This document shows, piece after piece, positions 8,061 to 16,515 of a stretch of 50,258 nucleotides of DNA. Made by a program: the position numbers and the translations under genes. Source of the stretch: Silicimonas sp. Its GTDB lineage: Bacteria; Pseudomonadota; Alphaproteobacteria; Rhodobacterales; Rhodobacteraceae. The DNA lies in the NCBI GenBank assembly GCA_022824315.1, contig JAJEAC010000038.1, positions 1 to 50,258 of the forward strand, in the 5' to 3' direction. Below the pieces are notes generated by a model, which saw nothing but the letters and a program-made list of their open reading frames with translations, searched no databases and was not told the origin of the DNA. Within the stretch, counting starts at the first letter, position 1. Every line of letters starts with the position of its first letter.

Positions 8061-9074
8061 ATGAAAATGCCGAAAGAGTTACTCTGTGCGACCTTCATGT
8101 CCATGAGCCTGGCGCTTGGTGCGCCAGCGCAGGCTCAGGACGTGGCATGGGACATGCCGAACGAATACGGCGAAACGTCCATCTCGGGTGAAGCGGACAA
8201 GATCTTCGCCGAACGTCTTGCAAAAAACAGTGACGGCCGCATTCAGATCACCAATCACTTCGGGGGATCGCTTGGCTACAAGTCCAAGGACCACTGGTCC
8301 GCAGTTGAAGATCAGGCCGTCCCGATCGCCTCAACCTACACCGGGGTGTTTACGGGATTTGATCCGGTATTCCTGATGAACAACCTGCCGTTCATGGCTA
8401 CGAACCCAAAGCAATCCAAGGCTCTGATCGATGCCGCGCGCCCGTACTATGCCGAGGCATTCGCAAAGGGGAACCAGATGCTTCTCTTGGCCGAACCCTG
8501 GACGCCTGTCGGCCTTTGGACGAAGCGCGCGATTGCTTCGGCCGCCGACATGCAGGGCATGAAGGTCCGCACCTATGACAAGAACGGCACCGTGACGCTC
8601 AAGGAGCTTGGGGCCGCGGCGATCCAGATGAGCTGGGCGGACGTGGTGCCGGCGCTGTCGACCAATGCCATCGAAGCAGTGCTTACATCGGAAGAAGGCG
8701 GCCTTTCGGCAAAGTTCGAAGAGTATCTGGACCACTACCATTACCTCAATTTCACGATGGGCTCGAACATGGTGCACATGAACAGGGACGTGTTCGACGG
8801 ACTTCCCGGAGACCTTCAGCAAATCGTGCTGGATACGGCGAAGGAAGTCGAAGATGAACTTTGGGCAGCGTCCCAGGCCCGAATCGACTTGAACGTGCAG
8901 CGTCTGAAAGACGCCAATGTCATGGCAATCCGCGATGTGCCCGACAGCTTCGTCGCCGAGCTTAAGGCCGCGGCCCAGGTTGCCATTGATGAATGGCGCG
9001 CACAGATCGGCGAAGAACTCGCTGAAGAGATCCTCGCGGCATACCAAAAGCAGCTCGAGATGGTAGCCAACTAG
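8061..9074 (+). CDS. dctP: TRAP transporter solute-binding protein (DctP family)
   Basis: 337 residues; ATG 8061 is preceded by AAGGAGTAGG. A signal peptide is clear: a charged start, the hydrophobic stretch ATFMSMSLALG, and an AQA cleavage site near residue 25. The mature protein has the DctP fold features, including EYGETSISGEADKIFAERL, MKVRTYDKN and the GSNMVHMNRDVFDGLP segment. The Arg that usually contacts a substrate carboxylate is probably in GMKVRTYD. It captures the substrate in the periplasm and delivers it to DctQM. Clustering with amide hydrolases and an amino-acid oxidase suggests a carboxylated nitrogen compound. Confidence 0.95.
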   Translation: MKMPKELLCATFMSMSLALGAPAQAQDVAWDMPNEYGETSISGEADKIFAERLAKNSDGRIQITNHFGGSLGYKSKDHWSAVEDQAVPIASTYTGVFTGFDPVFLMNNLPFMATNPKQSKALIDAARPYYAEAFAKGNQMLLLAEPWTPVGLWTKRAIASAADMQGMKVRTYDKNGTVTLKELGAAAIQMSWADVVPALSTNAIEAVLTSEEGGLSAKFEEYLDHYHYLNFTMGSNMVHMNRDVFDGLPGDLQQIVLDTAKEVEDELWAASQARIDLNVQRLKDANVMAIRDVPDSFVAELKAAAQVAIDEWRAQIGEELAEEILAAYQKQLEMVAN

Positions 9075-9100
9075 GAGCGACCACAGAAAAGAAGGCAGGT

Positions 9101-9121
9101 CGCCGTTCCGACGGGACGGCG
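9101..9121 (+). other. dctP-dctQ intercistronic stem-loop
   Basis: CGCCGTTCC-GAC-GGGACGGCG forms a 9-bp stem (one G-U pair) with a 3-base loop, between the dctP stop and dctQ start, followed by a pyrimidine run without a real T-tract. Hairpins at this place in TRAP operons are commonly attenuators or 3' stabilisers that keep the binding protein more abundant than the membrane subunits. That role is inferred here. Confidence 0.5.
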
Positions 9122-9151
9122 GCCCTCTCTTACGGGGTACACAGGGGCGCA

Positions 9152-9682
9152 ATGACCTGGATCCACCGCCTATCCACGTTCATCAACCACTTGGGGATGT
9201 TTGCCGCCGTGCTGATCTTGCTGGTGATGACCGGGCTGATCCTGACGGAAGTGGTGCTGAGAACCTTTTTCGCTGCATCAACGCATATGGCGGACGAATT
9301 GGTGGGCTATGGCATAGGTGCGATGAGCTTTCTGGCTCTTGGCCAATCGCTGGAAAAGGGAACGCTGATCCGCATGAACCTGCTTCTGGCCTCGCTTGAC
9401 AGCAAGGGGCGCGAACGCTGGTTCCTGGAAATCATCTGCATCTGCTTCGGCATTTTCAGCTGCGGAATGGCATTCTGGTCCTTCACCCGGAACGTGTTGC
9501 GCAACTATGAGCGGGGATATGTCTCCGAAACCGTAGCGCAGGTGCCGCTCTGGCTGCCCGAGAGCTTTGTCTCGATCGGGCTGGGGATCCTGCTGCTGCA
9601 GTTTCTGTCCTACCTTTTGAAAGTCCTGATGCGCGAGGCGGATCTTTCATCGAAAAAGGCTGCCGAGCTGGGGCTGGAGTAG
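9152..9682 (+). CDS. dctQ: TRAP transporter small membrane subunit (DctQ)
   Basis: 176 residues with four hydrophobic segments, as in DctQ proteins: FAAVLILLVMTGLILTEVVL; the region around GYGIGAMSFLALG; IICICFGIFSCGMAFW; and a last one around SIGLGILLLQFLSYLL. The small subunit supports the large permease and contacts the binding protein. It follows dctP and lies 4 bases before dctM, so it is part of the same uptake operon. Confidence 0.92.
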   Translation: MTWIHRLSTFINHLGMFAAVLILLVMTGLILTEVVLRTFFAASTHMADELVGYGIGAMSFLALGQSLEKGTLIRMNLLLASLDSKGRERWFLEIICICFGIFSCGMAFWSFTRNVLRNYERGYVSETVAQVPLWLPESFVSIGLGILLLQFLSYLLKVLMREADLSSKKAAELGLE

Positions 9683-9686
9683 GCTG

Positions 9687-10994
9687 ATGTGGGAAATCGT
9701 CCTGGCGTTTGCCGTATTCGGCTTTCTCGCGTTCTACCTCGGGATCGGGACCTGGATTTTTGTCGCCCTTCTGATGGTCGCGCTGACATCGCTGACGCTG
9801 CTTCTGGATTTCCCGCTGGCCCGCGTCGGATCGATCATGAAGGGAACGATGTGGCGAACCGCCAGCACGTGGGAGCTCGCCGCCATTCCGATGTTCATCT
9901 TCATGGGCGAGATCATGTTCCGAACAGACGTATCTGACCGGCTGTTCAGGGGTCTTTCGCCTTGGACAAGCCTGATCCCGGGCAAGCTGCTGCACTGCAA
10001 TGTTGTCGGATGCACTCTTTTTGCTGCCGTCAGCGGATCAAGCACCGCGACCACCGCCACGGTCGGCAAGATAACGATGGCGGAGCTGAAACGCCGTGGT
10101 TACGACAGCCGGATCGCGACCGGATCGCTTGCCGGAGCCGGAAGCCTGGGGTTGATGATCCCGCCGTCCATTTCGATGATCATCTACGGTGTTCTTGCCG
10201 AACAGTCGATCACGGGCCTTTTCGCCGCCGGCATCCTGCCGGGTCTGCTGATTTCGGGGCTTTATTCGGGTTATATCATCTTCCGGGCGTGGGGTTCTCC
10301 AATCACGGGCGAGGGTGAGGACGTGCGCTATTCCCTGTTGGATTTCGCCAAGAGCCTGCTCGACCTGGCCCCCATCCTGGCCTTGATGTTCATCATTCTG
10401 GGCGGAATCTACAGTGGCGTGACCACCCCATCCGAGGCTGCGGCACTTGGATTTGCCGCCTCGGTCGTCCTGGTGATTCTGCTTGGGCAGTTTTCCTGGG
10501 CCGTCTTTGTCGAGGCGTTGACCGGGGCAACACGGATCACCTGCATGGTTGTCACGATTCTTGTTGCGGCAGGCTTCATGTCTTCGAGCATGGCCTACCT
10601 GCATGTCCCGCAAGAGGTCGCCAAGCTTCTGGCCGCGATGGAATTGGGGCCGGTGGGCATCGTCATCCTGATTGGCGCATTCTATATCGTGCTTGGCATG
10701 TTTCTGGACGGATTGTCGATCATGGTCATGACGCTTCCGATCACGCTGCCCATCGTTTTGGCCGCAGGCTGGGACCCAATCTGGTTTGGCATTTTCCTCA
10801 TCATCATGATCGAGCTTGGGTTGATCACGCCGCCCATCGGTTTCAACCTGTTCGTGCTGCAGGGCATTACCGGAAAACCCATCGGCGAAATTGCCCGGGG
10901 TGCGATCCCGTTCTTCTTCCTGATGTTGCTCGCGGCGATCATCATCACGATGTTCCCCCAGATCGCGCTCTGGTTGCCGGACGTCATTCTCTGA
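9687..10994 (+). CDS. dctM: TRAP transporter large permease (DctM)
   Basis: 435 residues, standard DctM length, with about a dozen hydrophobic segments. Hallmarks: SGSSTATTATVGKITMAELK, GSLAGAGSLGLMIPPSISMI, and the C-terminal ELGLITPPIGFNLFVLQGI. It is the Na+-coupled transport channel of the DctPQM system in the inner membrane. ATG 9687 lies 4 bases after the dctQ stop. It ends the rightward operon that begins with the formamidase-like hydrolase. Confidence 0.95.
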   Translation: MWEIVLAFAVFGFLAFYLGIGTWIFVALLMVALTSLTLLLDFPLARVGSIMKGTMWRTASTWELAAIPMFIFMGEIMFRTDVSDRLFRGLSPWTSLIPGKLLHCNVVGCTLFAAVSGSSTATTATVGKITMAELKRRGYDSRIATGSLAGAGSLGLMIPPSISMIIYGVLAEQSITGLFAAGILPGLLISGLYSGYIIFRAWGSPITGEGEDVRYSLLDFAKSLLDLAPILALMFIILGGIYSGVTTPSEAAALGFAASVVLVILLGQFSWAVFVEALTGATRITCMVVTILVAAGFMSSSMAYLHVPQEVAKLLAAMELGPVGIVILIGAFYIVLGMFLDGLSIMVMTLPITLPIVLAAGWDPIWFGIFLIIMIELGLITPPIGFNLFVLQGITGKPIGEIARGAIPFFFLMLLAAIIITMFPQIALWLPDVIL

Positions 10995-11150
10995 CGCGAC
11001 ATGTCAGGCGCCGTCGAAAGCGCGGCGGGTGCGGGGCCGGATGCCAGAGGATTTCGCCGCCGCCCGAAGGCATTCGCCGGATGTGTGCCGCGGCGCGCTC
11101 GTGACCGCGTTCTCCGGTCATGATGACGTCGAGGGAAGGTCTCGGATCTG

Positions 11151-11177
11151 CCCTTCGCCACCAGGTCGGGCGAAGGG
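11151..11177 (+). terminator. Perfect hairpin downstream of the TRAP operon
   Basis: CCCTTCGCC-N9-GGCGAAGGG, a 9-bp perfect stem. No T-run follows, so a classical intrinsic terminator is not shown; it could act with Rho or protect the 3' end of the dctM transcript. Confidence 0.4.
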
Positions 11178-11302
11178 CCTTGCCGCCCGTCGCGGCCGAC
11201 GAGAGCAACGGGAAGGCGGAACACTTCGACACATCTGACCGTCTGCGAGAAATTTTGAGGCCGGTCGGCGAAATTTCCATTGTGCCGAGTCACACGGCAT
11301 AT

Positions 11303-11321
11303 AATATATCTAAAATATATC
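11303..11321. promoter_or_regulatory. Operator-like AT dyad, copy 2
   Basis: AATATATC-TAA-AATATATC, the reverse complement of GATATATT-TTA-GATATATT. It is 22 bases upstream of the ATG at 11343 and matches copies 1 and 3 in half-sites and spacing. It probably controls the FAD oxidase - dehydrogenase - MmgE/PrpD operon. Confidence 0.65.
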
Positions 11322-11342
11322 TGCGAAATGAGGCGTGCATCC

Positions 11343-12644
11343 ATGTTGGAAAGGAGCGAAGCGATCATCATCGGGGCCGGAATCATAGGCAGCGCGATCG
11401 CCTATGAATTGGCCAGGGCCGGCAAATCCGTCGTGGTCATCGACAAGAACGCCATCGCGGGGGCCGGGTCCACCTGCAATTCATGCGCCATTATCCGGAC
11501 GCACTACTCAACCCTGGACGGGGCCGCGCTTGCCAAGTCGAACTATCCATTCTGGGAGGACTTCCCGGGATATCTGGGCGCTGTTGGGGGTGAAGTTCTG
11601 GCCGCCTACCGCGAAGTGGGCTGTCTTTACACCTGTTTCGAGGAAAACAAGTTCGGAAAGAAACTGGAAGAGATCGCCAACGCCATTGGCATTCCCTACG
11701 AAGTCTGGACGCCCGCCAAGGCACGCGCAAATCTGCCGATCATGAACCCGGGGCATTTCCACCCGGCCAAGACGGCGGATGACCCCGAATTCGCCTCGCA
11801 GGACGGCGAGATGCGTTACCTTCTGTTTTTTCCCAAAGCGGGTTTCATCAGCGACCCGCTTCTGGCGACCAAGAACATCCAGTCGGCAGCGGAACGCCAT
11901 GGCGCAACGTTCATCTTCGGCAGGCGCGTCATGGATGTGTTGAAGGACGGCAACCGGGTTTCGGGCGTGACGCTTGACGATGGCAGCACCCTGTCTGCGC
12001 CCGTTGTCGTGAATGCCTCTGGGCCGCATTCCTACAAGATCAACGAAATGGCCGGTGTTACCGAAGACATGAACATTGGCACGAAGGCGTTGCGGGTCGA
12101 GGTGGCGCACGTGCCGTCACCCGCAGGCTTCGACTTCGAGAGGGATGGCCTTATCTGCTCGGACGCTGACATCGGCGGCTACTGGCGCCCCGAGGTCGGC
12201 AACAAGATCCTGATCGGGTCCGAAGAACCCGAATGCGATCCGCTGGAATGGGTCGACCCCGACGACTATAACACCGAAGTCACCGAACAGGCGCGCCTGC
12301 AGGCCATGCGCGGTGCGCAGCGGTTTCCGGACATGGGCGTGCCGAATTCGGTGCAGGGCATCGCCGATCTGTACGACGTCTCCGATGACTGGATCCCGAT
12401 CTATGACCGCTCCAGCCTCGACGGGTTTTACATGGCGATCGGCACGAGCGGAAACCAGTTCAAGAACGCGCCCGTCGTCGGCAAGATGATGATGGCGCTG
12501 ATCGACTATTGCGAGGCCGGCAACGATCATGACGCAAACCCGTTGCAGTTCGCGCTGCCAAACATGGATTACAATCTTGGCATGAAGTTCTGTTCGCGCA
12601 ATCGCGAGATCAACCGCGAAAGCAGTTTCTCGGTTGTCGGCTGA
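11343..12644 (+). CDS. FAD-dependent amine/amino-acid oxidase (DAO family)
   Basis: 433 residues from ATG 11343, with GAGG 9 bases upstream; an earlier ATG at 11328 is possible. The N-terminal FAD loop is AIIIGAGIIGSAIAYELARAG followed by the conserved acidic residue in VVVIDKNAIAGAGST. The VVVNASGPHS block is typical of sarcosine/dimethylglycine/D-amino acid oxidases, and the C-terminal GFYMAIGTSGNQFKNAP closes the flavin site. It probably oxidises a secondary or primary amine released by the hydrolases, giving an imine/2-oxo acid. Its stop overlaps the next ATG (TGATG), so translation is coupled. Exact substrate unknown. Confidence 0.88.
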   Translation: MLERSEAIIIGAGIIGSAIAYELARAGKSVVVIDKNAIAGAGSTCNSCAIIRTHYSTLDGAALAKSNYPFWEDFPGYLGAVGGEVLAAYREVGCLYTCFEENKFGKKLEEIANAIGIPYEVWTPAKARANLPIMNPGHFHPAKTADDPEFASQDGEMRYLLFFPKAGFISDPLLATKNIQSAAERHGATFIFGRRVMDVLKDGNRVSGVTLDDGSTLSAPVVVNASGPHSYKINEMAGVTEDMNIGTKALRVEVAHVPSPAGFDFERDGLICSDADIGGYWRPEVGNKILIGSEEPECDPLEWVDPDDYNTEVTEQARLQAMRGAQRFPDMGVPNSVQGIADLYDVSDDWIPIYDRSSLDGFYMAIGTSGNQFKNAPVVGKMMMALIDYCEAGNDHDANPLQFALPNMDYNLGMKFCSRNREINRESSFSVVG

Positions 12645-13570
12645 TGACGACCGGACCCGCCTTCGTTGATTGCTATGGCGACCTTGCCGAACGGCTTACC
12701 GACGAGATGACAGGCATCGTCCCGGGCCTTCGGGTCTGGCGCGATGAACCCGTGGACGAGGATGCGCTGATTGCGCGGCTTTCGGGTCGGAAGAACGTGC
12801 TTGTCTACATGGGGTTCATGTCCGAGAGGGTGCTGCGGGCCTGTCCCGATCTTGAGACCATCGCCTACCTTTCGACGGGGTTGGCGACTCACGGCGATCT
12901 TGACGCGGCCAAGGCGCAGGGCATTCGTTTCGAAGGCGTCAAGGGCTATGGCGACCGGGCGGTCGCGGAACATGCGGTGACGCTGGCGCTGTCCGGCATG
13001 AAACGCATTGTCGAGATGGATCGCGAGGTGCGGCGCGGTGAATTTCGTCTGATCCGGACCGAGGAACTGGCGGGCAAGACCTTCGGCCTGCTTGGCCTTG
13101 GCGGCATTGGAGCCGAGACCGCGCGGATTGCGGACGCGCTTGGAGCAAACGTGATCGGCTGGACGCCTTCCGGGCGGTCCCGCGGCGTGCCGGTCAGCAT
13201 GATGTCGAAAGAGGAAGTGCTTGAACGCGCCGACATTCTGTCGGTTCACTTGGCCCTGACGCCAGAGAGCATCGGGTTTCTTGGACAGGCAGAACTGGCG
13301 ATGCTGCGACCCGGAGTCGTGTTGGTGAACACCGCGCGTGGCAGGCTTATCGACGAAGGGGCACTTCTCGATGCGCTTCGCTCCGGTCACATCGGGCACG
13401 CGGCACTTGACGTCTTCGAAACCGAACCTCTTGCCGGGGATCATCCGCTTTGCGCCATGGAGACCGTCACGCTGACCCCGCATTCGGCCTGGCTGACCAC
13501 TCAGGCCATTGACCGTTTGCTGGTCGCCGGGCTGAACCTGCTGCGCAGCCATATTGACCAGACTTCATGA
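12644..13570 (+). CDS. D-isomer-specific 2-hydroxyacid dehydrogenase
   Basis: 308 residues. The NAD loop is LLGLGGIGAETA (about 149-160). Catalytic Arg232 lies in VNTARGRLIDE, the acidic partner in DVFETEPL (256-263), and the catalytic His280 in TPHSAWLT. This fold interconverts 2-oxo acids and D-2-hydroxy acids with NAD(P)H. Sandwiched between the oxidase (1-base overlap) and the MmgE/PrpD gene (ATGA overlap), it likely acts on the oxo acid formed by deamination. Confidence 0.9.
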   Translation: MTTGPAFVDCYGDLAERLTDEMTGIVPGLRVWRDEPVDEDALIARLSGRKNVLVYMGFMSERVLRACPDLETIAYLSTGLATHGDLDAAKAQGIRFEGVKGYGDRAVAEHAVTLALSGMKRIVEMDREVRRGEFRLIRTEELAGKTFGLLGLGGIGAETARIADALGANVIGWTPSGRSRGVPVSMMSKEEVLERADILSVHLALTPESIGFLGQAELAMLRPGVVLVNTARGRLIDEGALLDALRSGHIGHAALDVFETEPLAGDHPLCAMETVTLTPHSAWLTTQAIDRLLVAGLNLLRSHIDQTS

Positions 13571-14889
13571 CCCGCGCCATCGACAGGCTGGCAACCCTGG
13601 TCCACGACACGCAGGCAGGGAGCATCCCGGCACCGGTCATGGAACGCGCGGCAGATTGCATCCTTGATGCCATCGGTTCGGCCGCAGGCGGGGCGGGCGC
13701 ACGGAGCACTGCCGCGATGAGCCGAGCCCTGCCGCGCAGCGACGGGAAGACCGCGATCTGGTTCGCCGGCGAGTCGGCCGACCCGATCCGGGCCGCCACG
13801 GTGAATGCAATGGCGGCAACTGCGCTGGACGTTGACGACGGACACCGCGTGGTCGCGGGGCATCCGGGCGCGGCCATTGTGGCCGCAGCGCTGGGCGCGG
13901 CACCGGCCTGCCTGACCGGGGCAGACCTGCTGGCCGCCGTGGTGCTGGGCTATGAGGTCTCGGTCCGCGTTGGCATTGCCCGCGTGGCGGAGCATCACGG
14001 CTCGACCGTCAGCGGCCGCTGGAGCGGGACAGGCGTGGCGGCCCTTGCGGCGCGGCTTCAAGGCCTGCCGCCCGCGACCATTGCCGAGGCCATTCTCATC
14101 GCGGAACAGCACGCGCCCCGCCTCGGATCAGCCGCGACCCATGGGTTTGCGGGTTCAGACGTGAAGGAAGGCATTGCGTGGTCAGTCTTCACGGCGCTTC
14201 ACGCGGTCGAGCTGGCGAAGTCGGGCTTTCGCGCCTATCCCGATACATTCGAACAGGGATTGCTCTATTCGCCTGACCGGCTTGTGGCAAAGCTGGATGA
14301 CTTTTCGGCGATCGACGGGCTGTTTTTCAAACCTTATGCCTGTTGCCGCTGGATGCACTCGGCCATTGACGGGCTGAAGGGGATCATGGGCGACAAGGGT
14401 CTTTGTGCGGACGAGATCGCGCGCGTCACGGTGCGCACGTTCGATCAAGCGGTCGGTCTGGGCAACCGCGCCCGTCCGAATTCCGAAGCTGAGGCGCAGT
14501 TTTCCATCCCGTTTTGTCTGGCTGTCACGGCATGTCGCGGAACCGATGCGCTCTTGCCGCTTGATCTTGCGTTGCTGGGCGACGAAGAGGTGCTGGATTT
14601 CGGCAAGCGGGTCACGATCCTGCACGATGATGGGATGCAGATGCTCTTTCCCCGCCTGGCAGGGGCAATCGTCGAGGTCGAAACGGCGCGCCGGACATTT
14701 GAAACCCGCGTCGAGGCCGCTTTTGGCGACCCAACCAACGGGATGAGCCGCGCGGACCTTTCGGCGAAATTCCACAAGTTGACCGACCCGGTGATCGGCG
14801 CGACCCGTGCCGGAGCGATCGCGGATGTCCTTGCCGCGATGCGCAACCACGACGCCGGTGCGCTTCAGCGGTTGCTGGGCGCGCGCTAG
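13567..14889 (+). CDS. MmgE/PrpD family protein (2-methylcitrate dehydratase-like)
   Basis: 440 residues, normal family length. The N-terminal helical domain contains ALDVDDGH (residues 86-93), the conserved acidic-His motif, and HPGAAIVAAALG; the KPYACCRWMHSAIDG block belongs to the second half. Family members include 2-methylcitrate dehydratase, cis-aconitate decarboxylase and iminodisuccinate epimerase, so dehydration, decarboxylation and epimerisation are all possible. It closes the coupled rightward operon; after a hydroxyacid dehydrogenase a dehydratase step is plausible. It converges on the aminotransferase gene with 11 bases between stops. Confidence 0.88.
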   Translation: MTRAIDRLATLVHDTQAGSIPAPVMERAADCILDAIGSAAGGAGARSTAAMSRALPRSDGKTAIWFAGESADPIRAATVNAMAATALDVDDGHRVVAGHPGAAIVAAALGAAPACLTGADLLAAVVLGYEVSVRVGIARVAEHHGSTVSGRWSGTGVAALAARLQGLPPATIAEAILIAEQHAPRLGSAATHGFAGSDVKEGIAWSVFTALHAVELAKSGFRAYPDTFEQGLLYSPDRLVAKLDDFSAIDGLFFKPYACCRWMHSAIDGLKGIMGDKGLCADEIARVTVRTFDQAVGLGNRARPNSEAEAQFSIPFCLAVTACRGTDALLPLDLALLGDEEVLDFGKRVTILHDDGMQMLFPRLAGAIVEVETARRTFETRVEAAFGDPTNGMSRADLSAKFHKLTDPVIGATRAGAIADVLAAMRNHDAGALQRLLGAR

Positions 14890-14900
14890 ATCGCGGTTGA

Positions 14901-16097
14901 TTATGACAACGCGGCCAGGGCCTTGCCCATTTCGGCACATGCGAGCAGGACTTCCTTGCCGGATTTCGCAAAGCAAAGCCGCAAGTGGCACGGGATTCCG
15001 AATTCGGTCCCCGGGACAAGGGCGACCCCGGCCGTTTCAAGAAGATACTCCGACAATGCGATATCGGTCTCGATTACGGTGCCGTCGGGCCTTGCCTTTC
15101 CGATCACTGCGCCACAGCCGATGAGAACATAGAAAGCACCATCGGGCGCACGCGCTTGCAGCCCCGGCATGGTCCGGATTGCCGCCATCACCTTGTCGCG
15201 CCGCCTCTGATAGGCACGGCGCCAGTCCTCGACCTGATCCTGCGGCCCGGTGAGGGCGGCCAAGGCCGCGGCCTGGCTGACAGAGCTTGCGTTTGTCGTC
15301 GACTGACCCTGGAGCTTTGCCATGGCGTCGATGAAGCCCTTCGGGCCGGTCGCAAAGCCAATGCGCCAGCCCGTCATGGCGTGTGACTTCGACACGCCGT
15401 TGACCGTCAGCACTCGCGCGGCCAGATCCGGCGCAACCTCGGCCATGGTCGCGAACGGCGCACCCGTGAACAGGATCTTCTCGTAGATGTCGTCGCACAT
15501 GATCGCGACGTCCGGGGCCTCTCGCAGCACCGCTGCCAGGGCAGCAAGTTCATCCGCCGAATAGACCGCCCCGCTCGGGTTGCAGGGCGAATTCAGGATC
15601 AGCCAGCGCGTGCGTGGCGTGATCGCTGCCAAAAGTGCATCAGGCGTAATCTTGAATCCGGTCTCCGAGCAGTCCACCACCTTCGGCAAGCCGTCCGCAA
15701 TCATGACCATGTCCGGATAGCTGACCCAGTAAGGGGCAGGAATGATCGCTTCATCCCCGCCGTTCATGCTGGCCAGCAGTGCATTGAAGATCAGCTGCTT
15801 GGCGCCGGTGCCCACGATCACGGTGTCGGCGGTGCATTTCAACCCGTTGTCTCGTCGAAACTTTTCGGCGACGGCGTCGCGCAACTCCTGCGTGCCCGCG
15901 ACCGATGTGTAACGCGTCCGGCCAGAAAGTGCAGCTCGATGTGCGGCCTCGGTGATGTGCCGCGGCGTGTCGAAGTCCGGTTCACCTTCGGCCAAATCAT
16001 GGACCGTCACGCCTGAGGCTGCCCGTTCGCGCGCCATTTCGGCCAGTCGAATCGTGCCCGAGACGCGGGCCTTCAAGACGCGCTGAGAAAGGTGCAC
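14901..16097 (-). CDS. PLP-dependent class I/II aminotransferase (aspartate aminotransferase-like)
   Basis: 398 residues from GTG 16097; the codon before it is TAG, and GGAGG lies 8 bases upstream, so the start is firm. Motifs: LAEGEPDFDTPRHI at the N-terminus, YTSVAGTQELRDAVA, NSPCNPSGAVYS, the PLP lysine in GVSKSHAMTGWRIGF, and the carboxylate-binding Arg in HLRLCFAKS. It transfers an amino group from the pathway intermediate to a 2-oxo acid. It is divergent from the dimethylformamidase-like genes and shares their operator region. Confidence 0.92.
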   Translation of the reverse strand: MHLSQRVLKARVSGTIRLAEMARERAASGVTVHDLAEGEPDFDTPRHITEAAHRAALSGRTRYTSVAGTQELRDAVAEKFRRDNGLKCTADTVIVGTGAKQLIFNALLASMNGGDEAIIPAPYWVSYPDMVMIADGLPKVVDCSETGFKITPDALLAAITPRTRWLILNSPCNPSGAVYSADELAALAAVLREAPDVAIMCDDIYEKILFTGAPFATMAEVAPDLAARVLTVNGVSKSHAMTGWRIGFATGPKGFIDAMAKLQGQSTTNASSVSQAAALAALTGPQDQVEDWRRAYQRRRDKVMAAIRTMPGLQARAPDGAFYVLIGCGAVIGKARPDGTVIETDIALSEYLLETAGVALVPGTEFGIPCHLRLCFAKSGKEVLLACAEMGKALAALS

Positions 16098-16115
16098 CTA
16101 GATCTTCCTCCGCAA

Positions 16116-16134
16116 GATATATTGCAAATATATT
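16116..16134. promoter_or_regulatory. Operator-like AT dyad, copy 3 (divergent promoter)
   Basis: GATATATT-GCA-AATATATT between the aminotransferase (starts 16097) and the small amidohydrolase subunit (starts 16177). It has the same half-sites and 11-base period as copies 1 and 2. Placement suggests both divergent units are controlled together. Confidence 0.65.
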
Positions 16135-16176
16135 CAATCGCCCGTTAGATTGGCAACACGATATCGCAGGCAGAGC

Positions 16177-16515
16177 ATGCTTCTCTACGACCCGGACAAC
16201 GCCACATATGAGATCGACGGCACGCGGACGGACCTGGCGCTAGAATACCGCGACCAGCTGCGTGGGCCATACAGTCTTGAACTGCAACGTGTGCTCGACA
16301 AGATGCGCTCGACCCCGATGAAGGGACGGTTTGCGCTCATCGTGGTCGAGCCGTTTCGCAAATTCGCGCTTGCGCGGCTGTCGGGCGAACGCGGCGTGCC
16401 GCCCGAAATGGTGGAGGGCGTGACCTATGCCTCCATCGCCGAGGCGGAATGGGACATCTTCAAGCGCCGGTGGCAGGAGTTGACGGGCCGCGAATTGAAC
16501 GTTCCCGACCGATGA
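16177..16515 (+). CDS. N,N-dimethylformamidase-like small (alpha) subunit
   Basis: 112 residues from ATG 16177; a TTG at 16150 would add nine residues. The next gene encodes a dimethylformamidase-like large subunit and its ATG overlaps this stop (ATGA). Known dimethylformamidases (DmfA1/DmfA2) have a roughly 15-kDa small subunit, and the central block SLELQRVLDKMRSTPMKGRF resembles the DmfA1 pattern of P-x-LQRV, then a hydrophobic stretch, then P-x-x-GR-[FY] as I remember it. The C-terminal AEAEWDIFKRRWQEL also fits. Assignment rests on size, context and this partial similarity. Confidence 0.7.
   Translation: MLLYDPDNATYEIDGTRTDLALEYRDQLRGPYSLELQRVLDKMRSTPMKGRFALIVVEPFRKFALARLSGERGVPPEMVEGVTYASIAEAEWDIFKRRWQELTGRELNVPDR

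Larger units (their letters stand above)
10995..11342. other. Intergenic region with hairpin and operator
   Basis: 348 bases between dctM and the FAD oxidase. No convincing gene. It contains a 9-bp perfect hairpin (11151-11177) and the second AT-dyad operator (11303-11321). Confidence 0.6.

Noticed and set aside
11151..11177. Certain intrinsic terminator
   Set aside because: The stem is perfect but no T-run follows, so it is listed only as a hairpin with possible terminator role.
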